Source of the DNA: Pseudoalteromonas gelatinilytica
GTDB taxonomy: Bacteria; Pseudomonadota; Gammaproteobacteria; Enterobacterales; Alteromonadaceae
Direction of reading: 5' to 3'
DNA length: 64,000 nt
Assembly (NCBI RefSeq): GCF_001641615.1
Contig: NZ_LRRU01000004.1
Coordinates: 124,001-188,000 of the forward strand
The notes below the pieces were generated by a model. That model searched no databases. It saw only the letters and a list, made by a program, of their open reading frames with translations, and had not been told where the DNA came from. A program made the position numbers and the translations under genes. Shown here in pieces: positions 9,783-19,098 of this stretch; position 1 is the first letter of the stretch, and every line of letters begins with the position of its first letter.

Positions 9783-10515
9783 AATGATGCTGATTACAGT
9801 GTGGTTGTTTGTATCCGCATGCCACGCAACACCTAGTTTGAATGAACTAACCTTGAACTTAAAGTTATGGCTTGCTGATCAGCGATATCCTCTTGCGCAC
9901 TTCACTACCAAACAAGGTGCACTAGTTGCTAATGAATCTTTAAATTCGGGCGGCGAAATTCATTATAGACAGCAAGGTGAACAATGTATTGCTTATGCAC
10001 CTCATCGCTTCTATGACAAACATACTCATACTATTGCAAAGGCACTATTTAATCACTGCCAAGTTTTTTTAAGCAACACAAAACACCGTAACACCCGTGA
10101 TGAACATGGAGAACTTATTGACTTTGGAAAGTATAAACAAAGCGCGAGTAATGCCTTTATTCTTGCCTACGCTGAACATGTTGAATCATTCTCTATTTAT
10201 CAACTACATGGTTTTGCTAAAGAAAACAGAAAAACGCCTGAGGGTAAAAAGGCAGATGCCATTATCAGTAATGGTCATGTAATACCTAGTACACGGACGA
10301 TTGCAATAACTGCCTGTCTAAACGAGCAGCTAAAGATCACTGCGATGGTTTACGGCCTGGATGTTAAAGAACTCGGAGGTACGACAAATATTCTTGCATC
10401 ACTGGCCCCAAAGAACAGCCAATTTTTTCATATCGAGTTAAGTCGCCAGTTGCGTGAGCGATTAGTTTCTAATAACCAGCTATTAAAGTTGTTTAACCAA
10501 TGCCTTATTTCATAA
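9772..10515 (+). CDS. Secreted zinc-amidohydrolase-like protein, possible PGA hydrolase
   Basis: 247 residues with a signal peptide (cleavage near CHA-TPS at residue 20). The pattern APHRFYDKHT (H78, D82), SNTKHR (H105), IYQLHGF (H146) and FHIELSRQLRE (H220, E222) resembles the zinc-peptidase-like fold of N-formylglutamate amidohydrolase and of phage poly-gamma-glutamate hydrolase (APH-x4-E, then a late His and a Glu before an Arg-rich helix). If correct, it would cut or trim a gamma-glutamyl polymer in the periplasm, as capsule depolymerases do in Bacillus. It overlaps the gene before it by 11 bases and the next by 16, so it belongs to the operon. The enzyme call is tentative; the signal peptide and conserved-looking metal ligands are seen directly. 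Confidence 0.55.
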   Translation: MKTKMMLITVWLFVSACHATPSLNELTLNLKLWLADQRYPLAHFTTKQGALVANESLNSGGEIHYRQQGEQCIAYAPHRFYDKHTHTIAKALFNHCQVFLSNTKHRNTRDEHGELIDFGKYKQSASNAFILAYAEHVESFSIYQLHGFAKENRKTPEGKKADAIISNGHVIPSTRTIAITACLNEQLKITAMVYGLDVKELGGTTNILASLAPKNSQFFHIELSRQLRERLVSNNQLLKLFNQCLIS

Positions 10516-13500
10516 TTGCTATCATTTTACTGCTGCTTTCAATGCAGCCTACATACGCTGTTGATATAAATAGAGGTGTTCTTGAGCCTGCAATCTGGCT
10601 GCAAACTTCGCCTAAGCTCGCACCCTTTACCACCAGCCAAGATATGCGCTTTAATGCCAAACAGCATCACTACCTTTGGCTTCCTAAAGGACATTGGCTA
10701 GACATTGCCCCTGATCACCTTAATAAATTTATTATTAGTGCGGGGAATACACAATACATACAACAACGACTGCAAGTGCATCGTGACTTACTTTGCGATA
10801 CGAAACGTTGCCAGCTGCCAGCTATGGGCCATAACCGAATTGTCGCCATCCAAAATCATCTGGATGAAGATACTACATTCACAGCCATGGTTGGTCATAT
10901 ACCACAAAATGTAGATAGCTTTAGACGTGCTTTATCGCTTGCTAAGCCCTCCGTTGTAACTAAAAATCGCCGAGGTAGTGAGCGTTATTATCGACTAAAC
11001 AAAGATGACGAAGTTACCTTGTTTTTCTCTGCGGCGAAAAAACTTAAATTATCTGTTCGTCAAAATATGCAACAACCTGATGAAAAAGGTGTTGTTTATG
11101 CGTATGTCGATAAACAATTGGTCGCCAAAATAAATACCATTAATAGTCAAGCCTTAGAATATAAAGAACAGTCGCTAGGCCTTGAAAATACTGAGTACCT
11201 AGCAATTGCTGCGGGGCAATACTTAACGATAAAAAGTAAAACCGATGCTTTTATCAAACTAGAGCAAAGTCATCGTGCGATTTATGATGATAATGTTGCT
11301 GAAAAAGAACAAGAAAAACACTTGCTTCCTTATTGGTACCAAGTCGCAAATGATGCCATTTCAGCGGTTTATAACGACCACTCATTACACGTACTTAGTG
11401 ATGATGTATTTACAGCAAATAACCCTCTTGCCACTAAACGTCACAATAGCTTGCTATCAATGATGACTGGGCAATCTCAACTTTGGGGTAGTTACCGCAC
11501 TTTTAGCGCAGTGGAGACTAAAAGTCGTATGGTTTCAGAACTCGTTGAACAACGCTTAGTTGACGATCAGTTTTATCCACGTATAAATCAACAGCTTCGC
11601 CTCATTTCCACTTTAAATCAGTCAGCACAGCTATTTGATTTATCAAGCAAAAAACGTGCAACACCTTGGCTAACCTTAATTGCTAAAAGCACTAAAGATA
11701 GCCAGTTAAAGCTGTCTTCAGGTGAAAATAGCTGGTTAGTAAACCTAAAAGCAACAGAAGACTTTCAATCATTAATAATTTCAGTGCCGCTTAACAGCCA
11801 GTCTTTGACTATTCAAAGCTTAAGTAGTCAGTCGAATCAAATTGAATTTGCGCTCTATGCAAGAACACTGACCGATCTGCCTAGTGATGAAGTGATATAT
11901 CAACAAGCAGTCAGTACTAAGAATCTACGCCCAGCGATATCAAAATTGATTGCAGATGACCTACACAAACAACATGCCGATTATTTAGCGGCCATCGAGC
12001 CCTATGCGCCAGCACGTAAAAACGTCACGGCCTTTAATGCAGAACAATCATTACTCACAGCCAAAGACTTAGCATCGAGCGCACCACTCGATGCCTTAGC
12101 ATTTTTAAAGCCTCTGACACAAAATGCTGATACAGCAATTGCAGAACAGGCTTGGCAACTTCGAGTGGCAATTTTACGTGAACAACAGCAATTTCATTTA
12201 GCAAATAGTTATTTAGAAGGGTTATACAAAAGTACACAGCAATTAGAGCTGAAGCAATTTGCAGCAAGAGCCTTGATTGATAGTTATCAAACAGAACGTC
12301 AAGATATTAAACTATTTGCACTGTGTGCAGGTAACTTAACAACCATAAAAGAGTGCCAGCCTATCTTGATTAATTTAGCTGTGAAACAGCAAAAGCATCG
12401 TTTGGCTGCGTGGCTTGCTTACTCATCAACTGTGCCAACTAAAGTCTCTGAAAGCTTTAAAGCCCTAAACTATCAGACTTTAAGTGCACACCCCTTTATT
12501 GATGAAGCTCGGTATCAGCTAAAAGCGGGCTCGCAAGAAACCTTCATTAACAGCCAAGGTAAATTACAAAATACCGTCATCACAGAAGCAATGCCGTGGT
12601 TTTTTACTGCCCAAACGCCTATTAATTTAGTTATTAAGGCACGCACAGCAGCCAAGCAAAACGGTGAGTATCAAACGGCTTGGCTTATGGCACAGAGCCA
12701 ATATCAGCATAAACTTATGCCAATTTTTAGCGATATACCGGCGACTACCTTGTTTGTTAAAAACCAACAAGCAGCGTCAGTGGCAGCCACTCTGGTAGTA
12801 CGCCTTCAAGCTGGAGAAGCGCTTACAATAACAGCTGACCATACGAGTTATCTTGATGTCAGTTTCATTCCTGAGTCTTTATTTAGCCAGTTCGATTATG
12901 TATCTGATGCAGCAAATAAATCTACATCAAACGATATTATGTCGCTCATTTACTCGGCTGACGCAACACAAGCAGACCTGCTACTAAATGGGCTTTATTT
13001 ACTCAGTAAAAAACGCCTTACCAATAACCAATACACACAACTTCTACAGCGCTTAGAAACCTTAGATGCGGATGCTAAGTCAACCTTTTTACAAAACAGA
13101 ATAGAAAGTTATGGTCAATGGCAGCCATTAGATAGTTTGCTCGACTTTGCTGGTACGCGATTATTTGATATGCAAAGTACTGCGCAAAGCAGTTTTGCCG
13201 ATCGTTTTACACTGCTTAATACACAGGCAGGTTCCAATGAAGGCATTCTACTGCGCCCATTCCACACATTAAACATTGATTTAGCACAAACTGAAGGGCA
13301 ACAGATCCGTTTTAAATTTAACTTCTCTACTGCTGAGTTGGCGCGTGCAAATGTTGCTAACCTGTCATTGCAATTAGCAAGTGTTCAAAAGATTTGGTCA
13401 GTCACTGAACAGCAAAGCATTCCTTTCACATTTAACAAACGTGAATTGGATAACAATATCATTTCGCTCAGGTGGTTGAACCCCTATCTATCGCAGCATC

Positions 13501-14774
13501 TAACAATCGAAGCTGAGCAATATATTGCAGGTCGCTGGCAACACTTAGCACTGCCAACAACGTTACTCTTTTACACTGTGACACCTGATACGCCTTTAAT
13601 GGCCAAGTTACCTGCTGACAGACTCATTAAGTTAGAAGAAATGAATGAATTTAAGCGCACAGAAAGGCGGTTCTTCCACCCTGCGGGGAAGGTTGAAGTT
13701 ACTGCTGATAAGTTGCAGTACGTACGCCTATATAGCTGGCAGCTGAGTGAGCAAAGCAATAAAATTTCGCCTTATTCACAAGCAAAAACCTTGTTGCCTG
13801 AACTGATCACTTATCAAGCCCCAGAGCAGCCATCTATCATCAATGAGCAGGTAAACTTGCATAGTGATGAATTAAATTGGCAGGGATTTATTCGCTACGA
13901 TCAGCAAACAATTTTCCAAAGTGCCGAAGATATTCCTGCCCGTGAAGAAATAGATATAGGTGCCCGCTTACGAGTCAATGATGATAACCACTGGTATCAA
14001 TTAGAAGGCTATTACTCACTGAGCGATACCCAAGCTGATATTTTTGCCATAAATGGATACCACTCTTGGCAAGATGAAAACAGCCCATGGTATATCGACA
14101 CACAAATCAACTCACGTTGGCAACCTAGTCATGACAGCTTTGATCTTCAGTATGCATTAGATGCAAGTATCAGTATTGGTCAGTCCTGGCAGCGCGATAC
14201 CGTGCACCGTCACCAATGGCAAGTAACCCCTTATATTCGCTATAGCAGCGCAGATTTAGATGATTACCTAGCAGATGAGCAACTCAACTCGAGCATTTTC
14301 AACTTCTACCGTGAAAATCATGCATCTGGCTGGTTGAGTTATTACCAGTACCGTTATCAACCTTGGGTTGATAACTACCTTAATTTTGGCGTCTCTTCTG
14401 GCTCTAATGATGATTGGTTAAGTCTCGATTACTTAAAATTCAACTCAAGTTGGAATCAATATTATCATGGCCACATTTTTCAAGTTGGCCTAGATAGCTA
14501 CTATCGCTTTGCTGACGATCATAGAGCCACTGCGACGTGGCAATACATCACTCGCTTTGCATGGCAAAAACAAGTTAATTTAGGCAGTTTAACAAATGGC
14601 TGGCTGAAACTTAGTTGGCAGCAAGACTGGGTCTGGAACAATCATAATATTAGTGTCGAGTTTTCATCAGGTAATAACCAGCACACCGGCTTTGCACCTT
14701 TTGCTCATGATGAAATTATTTTCCCTGCACTTCAACTTAACCATTTGCTAGAGCACAGTGATTATGAGCAGTAA
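10500..14774 (+). CDS. Large periplasmic protein with C-terminal outer-membrane barrel
   Basis: 1424 residues with an N-terminal signal peptide (cleavage after TYA, about residue 20). The first half is beta-rich. Residues about 500-720 are helical and repeat-like, possibly TPR-type. From about residue 1140 to the end the sequence has alternating aromatic/polar strands with many Tyr and Trp, typical of an outer-membrane beta-barrel of 14 to 18 strands. The arrangement (periplasmic repeats followed by a barrel) parallels BcsC and PgaA, which export cellulose and poly-N-acetylglucosamine. It is therefore the best candidate for the exit channel of the polymer made by CapB/CapC. No named family was recognised and the strand count is approximate. 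Confidence 0.6.
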   Translation: MPYFIIAIILLLLSMQPTYAVDINRGVLEPAIWLQTSPKLAPFTTSQDMRFNAKQHHYLWLPKGHWLDIAPDHLNKFIISAGNTQYIQQRLQVHRDLLCDTKRCQLPAMGHNRIVAIQNHLDEDTTFTAMVGHIPQNVDSFRRALSLAKPSVVTKNRRGSERYYRLNKDDEVTLFFSAAKKLKLSVRQNMQQPDEKGVVYAYVDKQLVAKINTINSQALEYKEQSLGLENTEYLAIAAGQYLTIKSKTDAFIKLEQSHRAIYDDNVAEKEQEKHLLPYWYQVANDAISAVYNDHSLHVLSDDVFTANNPLATKRHNSLLSMMTGQSQLWGSYRTFSAVETKSRMVSELVEQRLVDDQFYPRINQQLRLISTLNQSAQLFDLSSKKRATPWLTLIAKSTKDSQLKLSSGENSWLVNLKATEDFQSLIISVPLNSQSLTIQSLSSQSNQIEFALYARTLTDLPSDEVIYQQAVSTKNLRPAISKLIADDLHKQHADYLAAIEPYAPARKNVTAFNAEQSLLTAKDLASSAPLDALAFLKPLTQNADTAIAEQAWQLRVAILREQQQFHLANSYLEGLYKSTQQLELKQFAARALIDSYQTERQDIKLFALCAGNLTTIKECQPILINLAVKQQKHRLAAWLAYSSTVPTKVSESFKALNYQTLSAHPFIDEARYQLKAGSQETFINSQGKLQNTVITEAMPWFFTAQTPINLVIKARTAAKQNGEYQTAWLMAQSQYQHKLMPIFSDIPATTLFVKNQQAASVAATLVVRLQAGEALTITADHTSYLDVSFIPESLFSQFDYVSDAANKSTSNDIMSLIYSADATQADLLLNGLYLLSKKRLTNNQYTQLLQRLETLDADAKSTFLQNRIESYGQWQPLDSLLDFAGTRLFDMQSTAQSSFADRFTLLNTQAGSNEGILLRPFHTLNIDLAQTEGQQIRFKFNFSTAELARANVANLSLQLASVQKIWSVTEQQSIPFTFNKRELDNNIISLRWLNPYLSQHLTIEAEQYIAGRWQHLALPTTLLFYTVTPDTPLMAKLPADRLIKLEEMNEFKRTERRFFHPAGKVEVTADKLQYVRLYSWQLSEQSNKISPYSQAKTLLPELITYQAPEQPSIINEQVNLHSDELNWQGFIRYDQQTIFQSAEDIPAREEIDIGARLRVNDDNHWYQLEGYYSLSDTQADIFAINGYHSWQDENSPWYIDTQINSRWQPSHDSFDLQYALDASISIGQSWQRDTVHRHQWQVTPYIRYSSADLDDYLADEQLNSSIFNFYRENHASGWLSYYQYRYQPWVDNYLNFGVSSGSNDDWLSLDYLKFNSSWNQYYHGHIFQVGLDSYYRFADDHRATATWQYITRFAWQKQVNLGSLTNGWLKLSWQQDWVWNNHNISVEFSSGNNQHTGFAPFAHDEIIFPALQLNHLLEHSDYEQ

Positions 14775-17700
14775 ACAACTTAAACAACGTCTAGAAACAT
14801 TGCTTTTTGCGGATATTGCCAGTTTTTGGTTAGATTTATACCGTCAAAAATATCGTGAGCTGGTTGATGAATTAAGCCAATGGGAGCTGATACAAAACCA
14901 ACCTGATGACGACGATGAAGATGATTGGCTTTTGCTGCAAGCAATTGCCTTTTTGACACACAAAATTGACACTTTACAGAATCAGCTGCTTAAACTTGAT
15001 ACCGATCATCGCCGTTTTGTAGAGCGCTTAAGCCATGCCGAGTTAAAGGCCGAGCGTGAGTTTCACATTCTTGATTACGCATATATTTTAGGTGCAGACC
15101 GTATACAGCTCAAAAAAGATCAAGAGGCTTTTCAGCGCTGGTTTGATGAAGGTGCAATGATTAATCGCTACCAAGATAAAACCTCCGAACTTGAACAATC
15201 ACTGAAATTTTTAATCGGGAAACTCGGCGATTTAGCAAATCGATATTTGCGCATTCATGCTGACGAAATTGCACAGTCATGGCTGAACCTGAATTTAGAA
15301 AGCTTCTTCCTATCGTTATTAGAAAAAACGGACAATGAAGCAATTCGCAATTCAATTTTTCGCGCTTTGGCTAATCAAGTGCAACTACTCAGTGAATATG
15401 TGGATGATCCTGACTTTAATGCAGATTTAGTTGAAAACCTGCTGCATTCTCTTGAAAAGCCTACCACACCGCATGCAGCAAAGGTCGATATTTTAGAAAT
15501 CTTAATTAATTTAAGGCCAACATTCACACGCTACTTTATGCGCTCTCATATCGATTTGGAGCTACCTGACAGCGCGCAAATTGACCGCAGGCAATTATTT
15601 TTACTCAGTGCCTTTGCTAGCATTATAAGCAAACAACTTAACCTCAGTGAGGTTAACGTTAAACTATTATTTTTACTTGCAAAACATCCATATCCAAGAG
15701 TAAGACAAAGTGTCTACGAGCAATGTGCAGTGTTACCTTGGTCATGCTCACAACAGCTTGTCTTAGAGGGTTTACAATATGAAACACAGCAAGCTGTACG
15801 ATTAACGCTTATTAAACAATTAGCCGATCCACGGTTTAGTGAACACCGACAAGGATTGCAAATTTGGCAGCAACAATTAAAAGCAACAGTTAGCTTTGCT
15901 GAAAAGCGTTTGTTACTCGAATTAAGCCCTCGCATCATGTTTAATCTGCAAGTGGATTGTCAGACAGAGCAGCAAACGAATAGCCTATTTAAATCGTTTG
16001 TGGAATTTTTAAATCAGCGCCTAGAAAATGAACCGAGCCTCGCTGTTCGTCGAATTATCAGCCGAGTACGGGAACAACTTGTCAGCTTTATGCACCAGCA
16101 GCAAGTGGCTCAGTTGGAAGTCGACTTAAGCGCCCAAAATAATCTAAATTTAGCCGATTGGGATGAACAACTTCTTGGTCGGCTATTAAGCAATCAGGCA
16201 CAAAATTTCGAAGCCTACAATGTCAATGCGCATAACAAATCATGGCAAGTGCAGCATGGCTACAAGCGTGGCTTTCGTTTTTGGCGACTATGGCATGAAT
16301 TCAAAACACCCAGTACTGATAAACGCCAAAGCTACAATCACTTACAAGCAAGAAAACCGAGTGCATTTATGCATGTGCCTAGCAGTACAGTGGCTGAAAT
16401 TAGTCAAACGGAAGTTCCTGGCGAACCACGCTTTGATGAACAACAATTTAGCGCTCGTGAACACTTACCATTACTCGACTTTCTATTAAGTAGCCTTTCT
16501 CAAGACCACATAAAAACGTCGGCAAAAACTTACACCCCCGATGGTATTCTAATAGTCACGCCTCCAAAGCGCCTTTTTAAACGACTTTACTGTTATAGCT
16601 GGATATCGTTTAACTTTGAAAAATTAAACGAGTTGCGTAATGGCTCTGAAGTTGAGCAAAGACACTTTTTAGAAATACTACAAAAGAAAGGATTTAAGCT
16701 GGAATTTCAGCAATATGGCAGCGTGCTAGATGTCACCTTCCCCGTTGAAGCAAGTATCAGTCATTTATACAACAAGCTCGCAATTACACCTTTTCTGTTT
16801 AATATTTGGTCTAGCTTTAAAGAGTATGCGTATTCGATTTACCAAAATAGCATAGGCCAGCTTATATTCTTTGTGCTTAGCTTTATTGCCTACTTTTGGG
16901 CAAGACATGTGAAGATAAGCCGCCAAATAAAGTCTGATAGAGCTCAAATTCCTGTTTCAATTGGGGGTTGGGGTACACGAGGAAAATCAGGAACTGAGCG
17001 TTTAAAAGCAGCGTTATTTAGTAGCCTCACATTAAAAGTCGTTAGTAAAACGACGGGTTGCGAGGCAACTATGATCTATGCCAGAGCAAGTGGTGAACAA
17101 TTCGAAATTCCCCTGTTTAGACCTTTTGATAAAGCCAGTATTTGGGAGCAAAGTGATGTTTTACATTTTGCAAAAAATGTACAAGCTGATGTTTTTCTAT
17201 GGGAATGCATGGGCTTAACCCCACGCTATGTGAGAATTTTACGCAATTGGATGCAAGACAACTTTTCAACTATCACCAATGCATACCCAGATCATGAAGA
17301 TATATTAGGGCCAACAGGTATTGATGTTGCCAATGAAACAAGCCATTTCATTGGGGAAAAAAGTTTAGTATTCACTAGCGAACAGAATATGGCGCCGCTA
17401 CTTGATACTAATGCAAAACAGAAAAATTCTAACCTAATTCAAGTACACTGGGCTGATGGTTTACAAATTACTGATGATATTCGGGCGCTTTATCCATACC
17501 AAGAGCATCCAGCAAATATTGCTTTAGTATGCAAAATGGCCAAACACATTGGCCTCAGTAAAGACTATGTTTTTAAAGAGACCTCTGCGCGAATTATTCC
17601 TGACATCGGCGTATTACAACACTTTCCTCGCGCCCCTATAAACAATTTAGAGCAGTCTTTTGTAAATAGTATGTCTGCTAATGAACGTTTAGCAACGCTC

Positions 17701-18852
17701 GAAAATTGGCGAAGACTTGACCTTTATAGGCTTAATGATTGCCCCAAAACACAAGTCATTGCATTGATTAATAATCGTAATGACCGTGTTGCACGTTCGA
17801 AGGTATTCGCGAATATTTTGAGCCATGATTTACGTTTTGACCGAATTGTAGTGATAGGCAGCAACGTTGATGGCTTTTATAGTTATTTTATTCATGCCCT
17901 AACAGAACGAATTGATAAGCTTATTGAAAACAATGATATTGAAGATCTCGAAAGCCTGAAGGTGCAACTTAACTTGCTCACAACAGAGCAAGTCCAGGCT
18001 CGTTTTGCACATGCTTTTGGGCACGCTAATGCTGATAAATTAATGTCGTTGAGTGAAGGGACACTAAATAAAGCGTGTGTAAAAGAAATTTTGGGTGATA
18101 TTTCAGACTCACAAATAAGTGTTATTTTGTGTAATTTCCGTCACCTGTTTCAACGAAACGCATTGGCTACTTTGCAAGAAAATATGGCTGGTAATGCGAA
18201 TGAAATAAAAGAGCGCTTATTAGCTATAACTAAATCTAAACTAACAGTGCATGAAAACAGTAATTTATCTGCTGATGAACTAACGACTTCAATCGCCGAA
18301 TTAGGTCTGCCAAATACGCATCAAGTTATTGTAGGCATGCAAAACATTAAAGGTGCGGGTTTAAACTACGTGTATGCGTGGCAACAATGGCAGAAAATAC
18401 ATCAAATCATACGCCATTTATTTGATGAACGCTGCTCAGCAAAAGAGTTTCGTACAGCACTTACCACGCTAAACATGATTGTTGCTTTCAATTTCATAGA
18501 TATAGACTACATGAAACAACAGTTAGCCGTTTTAAAGAAAACTCATCTTGCGCAAAATGAGTTTTGCCAAGCAGAAATATCAAGCCTATTAGAAAAGCTA
18601 GAAGAAGATGAATCTAGTCAACAACAGGAACAACAGGAACAACAGCAATCATTACCTGTTAAATACTTTAATCAACTAATCGAATCATTTTTAGATGCTG
18701 GCGCTGCCGTAAAACGCAAAAAGCGCGCAAATCAAATTTATCGTGATATTGCAGATCAACGCATCACTTTAGAAAGAGCGATTAAGCTACTAGGTAAACT
18801 CAGTCGCAATCAAAAGTCTGGATGGTTCGCGAACAAGTCAAACCAGGACTAA
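14758..18852 (+). CDS. capB: CapB-type Mur-ligase polymerase with large N-terminal extension
   Basis: CapB/PgsB is the ATP-dependent amide ligase that polymerises gamma-glutamate. The ligase domain begins near residue 725, with P-loop GTRGKSGT (739-746, K743), KTTGCEA, WECMGLTP (815-822) and ITNAYPDHEDILGPTG, all diagnostic of CapB. Before it comes a membrane helix (about 697-715, FFVLSFIAYFWA) and about 690 residues of mainly helical, HEAT-like sequence. Bacillus PgsB is about 390 residues in total, so this is a fusion or heavily extended form. A Q/E-rich run (QQEQQEQQQ) lies near residue 1290. The GTG start at 14758 overlaps the previous gene; ATG at 14764 is an equally good start. It is the last gene of the operon, followed by a terminator. 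Confidence 0.85.
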   Translation: MIMSSKQLKQRLETLLFADIASFWLDLYRQKYRELVDELSQWELIQNQPDDDDEDDWLLLQAIAFLTHKIDTLQNQLLKLDTDHRRFVERLSHAELKAEREFHILDYAYILGADRIQLKKDQEAFQRWFDEGAMINRYQDKTSELEQSLKFLIGKLGDLANRYLRIHADEIAQSWLNLNLESFFLSLLEKTDNEAIRNSIFRALANQVQLLSEYVDDPDFNADLVENLLHSLEKPTTPHAAKVDILEILINLRPTFTRYFMRSHIDLELPDSAQIDRRQLFLLSAFASIISKQLNLSEVNVKLLFLLAKHPYPRVRQSVYEQCAVLPWSCSQQLVLEGLQYETQQAVRLTLIKQLADPRFSEHRQGLQIWQQQLKATVSFAEKRLLLELSPRIMFNLQVDCQTEQQTNSLFKSFVEFLNQRLENEPSLAVRRIISRVREQLVSFMHQQQVAQLEVDLSAQNNLNLADWDEQLLGRLLSNQAQNFEAYNVNAHNKSWQVQHGYKRGFRFWRLWHEFKTPSTDKRQSYNHLQARKPSAFMHVPSSTVAEISQTEVPGEPRFDEQQFSAREHLPLLDFLLSSLSQDHIKTSAKTYTPDGILIVTPPKRLFKRLYCYSWISFNFEKLNELRNGSEVEQRHFLEILQKKGFKLEFQQYGSVLDVTFPVEASISHLYNKLAITPFLFNIWSSFKEYAYSIYQNSIGQLIFFVLSFIAYFWARHVKISRQIKSDRAQIPVSIGGWGTRGKSGTERLKAALFSSLTLKVVSKTTGCEATMIYARASGEQFEIPLFRPFDKASIWEQSDVLHFAKNVQADVFLWECMGLTPRYVRILRNWMQDNFSTITNAYPDHEDILGPTGIDVANETSHFIGEKSLVFTSEQNMAPLLDTNAKQKNSNLIQVHWADGLQITDDIRALYPYQEHPANIALVCKMAKHIGLSKDYVFKETSARIIPDIGVLQHFPRAPINNLEQSFVNSMSANERLATLENWRRLDLYRLNDCPKTQVIALINNRNDRVARSKVFANILSHDLRFDRIVVIGSNVDGFYSYFIHALTERIDKLIENNDIEDLESLKVQLNLLTTEQVQARFAHAFGHANADKLMSLSEGTLNKACVKEILGDISDSQISVILCNFRHLFQRNALATLQENMAGNANEIKERLLAITKSKLTVHENSNLSADELTTSIAELGLPNTHQVIVGMQNIKGAGLNYVYAWQQWQKIHQIIRHLFDERCSAKEFRTALTTLNMIVAFNFIDIDYMKQQLAVLKKTHLAQNEFCQAEISSLLEKLEEDESSQQQEQQEQQQSLPVKYFNQLIESFLDAGAAVKRKKRANQIYRDIADQRITLERAIKLLGKLSRNQKSGWFANKSNQD

Positions 18853-18868
18853 CTTTAGAATTAGAGCC

Positions 18869-18906
18869 AAAACCAAACCCTAACACTTAAGGGTTTGGTT
18901 TTTTTG
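18869..18906 (+). terminator. Terminator of the capsule-like operon
   Basis: A perfect stem AACCAAACCCT / AGGGTTTGGTT with an 8-base loop runs into a T tract. It closes the 18.5 kb operon. Confidence 0.9.
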
Positions 18907-19098
18907 AGCTGTAAAAAAATCTTGAAAAATCAGAAATTTCCGATCAAAAAACAAGCTTTTACAAATCATAAAGTTAACCGATTAAACGTAAAATCACCGC
19001 AAATACGGCTTGTTCCTTAATTGAACAAAAGCCTTTTAAAGCAGTAAAATTATACTATTCAATATTAATTTTATGTTAATCACATAACGGAGAGTGTC

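Noticed and set aside
18620..18648. Short tandem repeat CAACAGGAA
   Set aside because: In frame within capB, encoding a Gln/Glu linker; only about three units, so it is not a structural DNA repeat or CRISPR.
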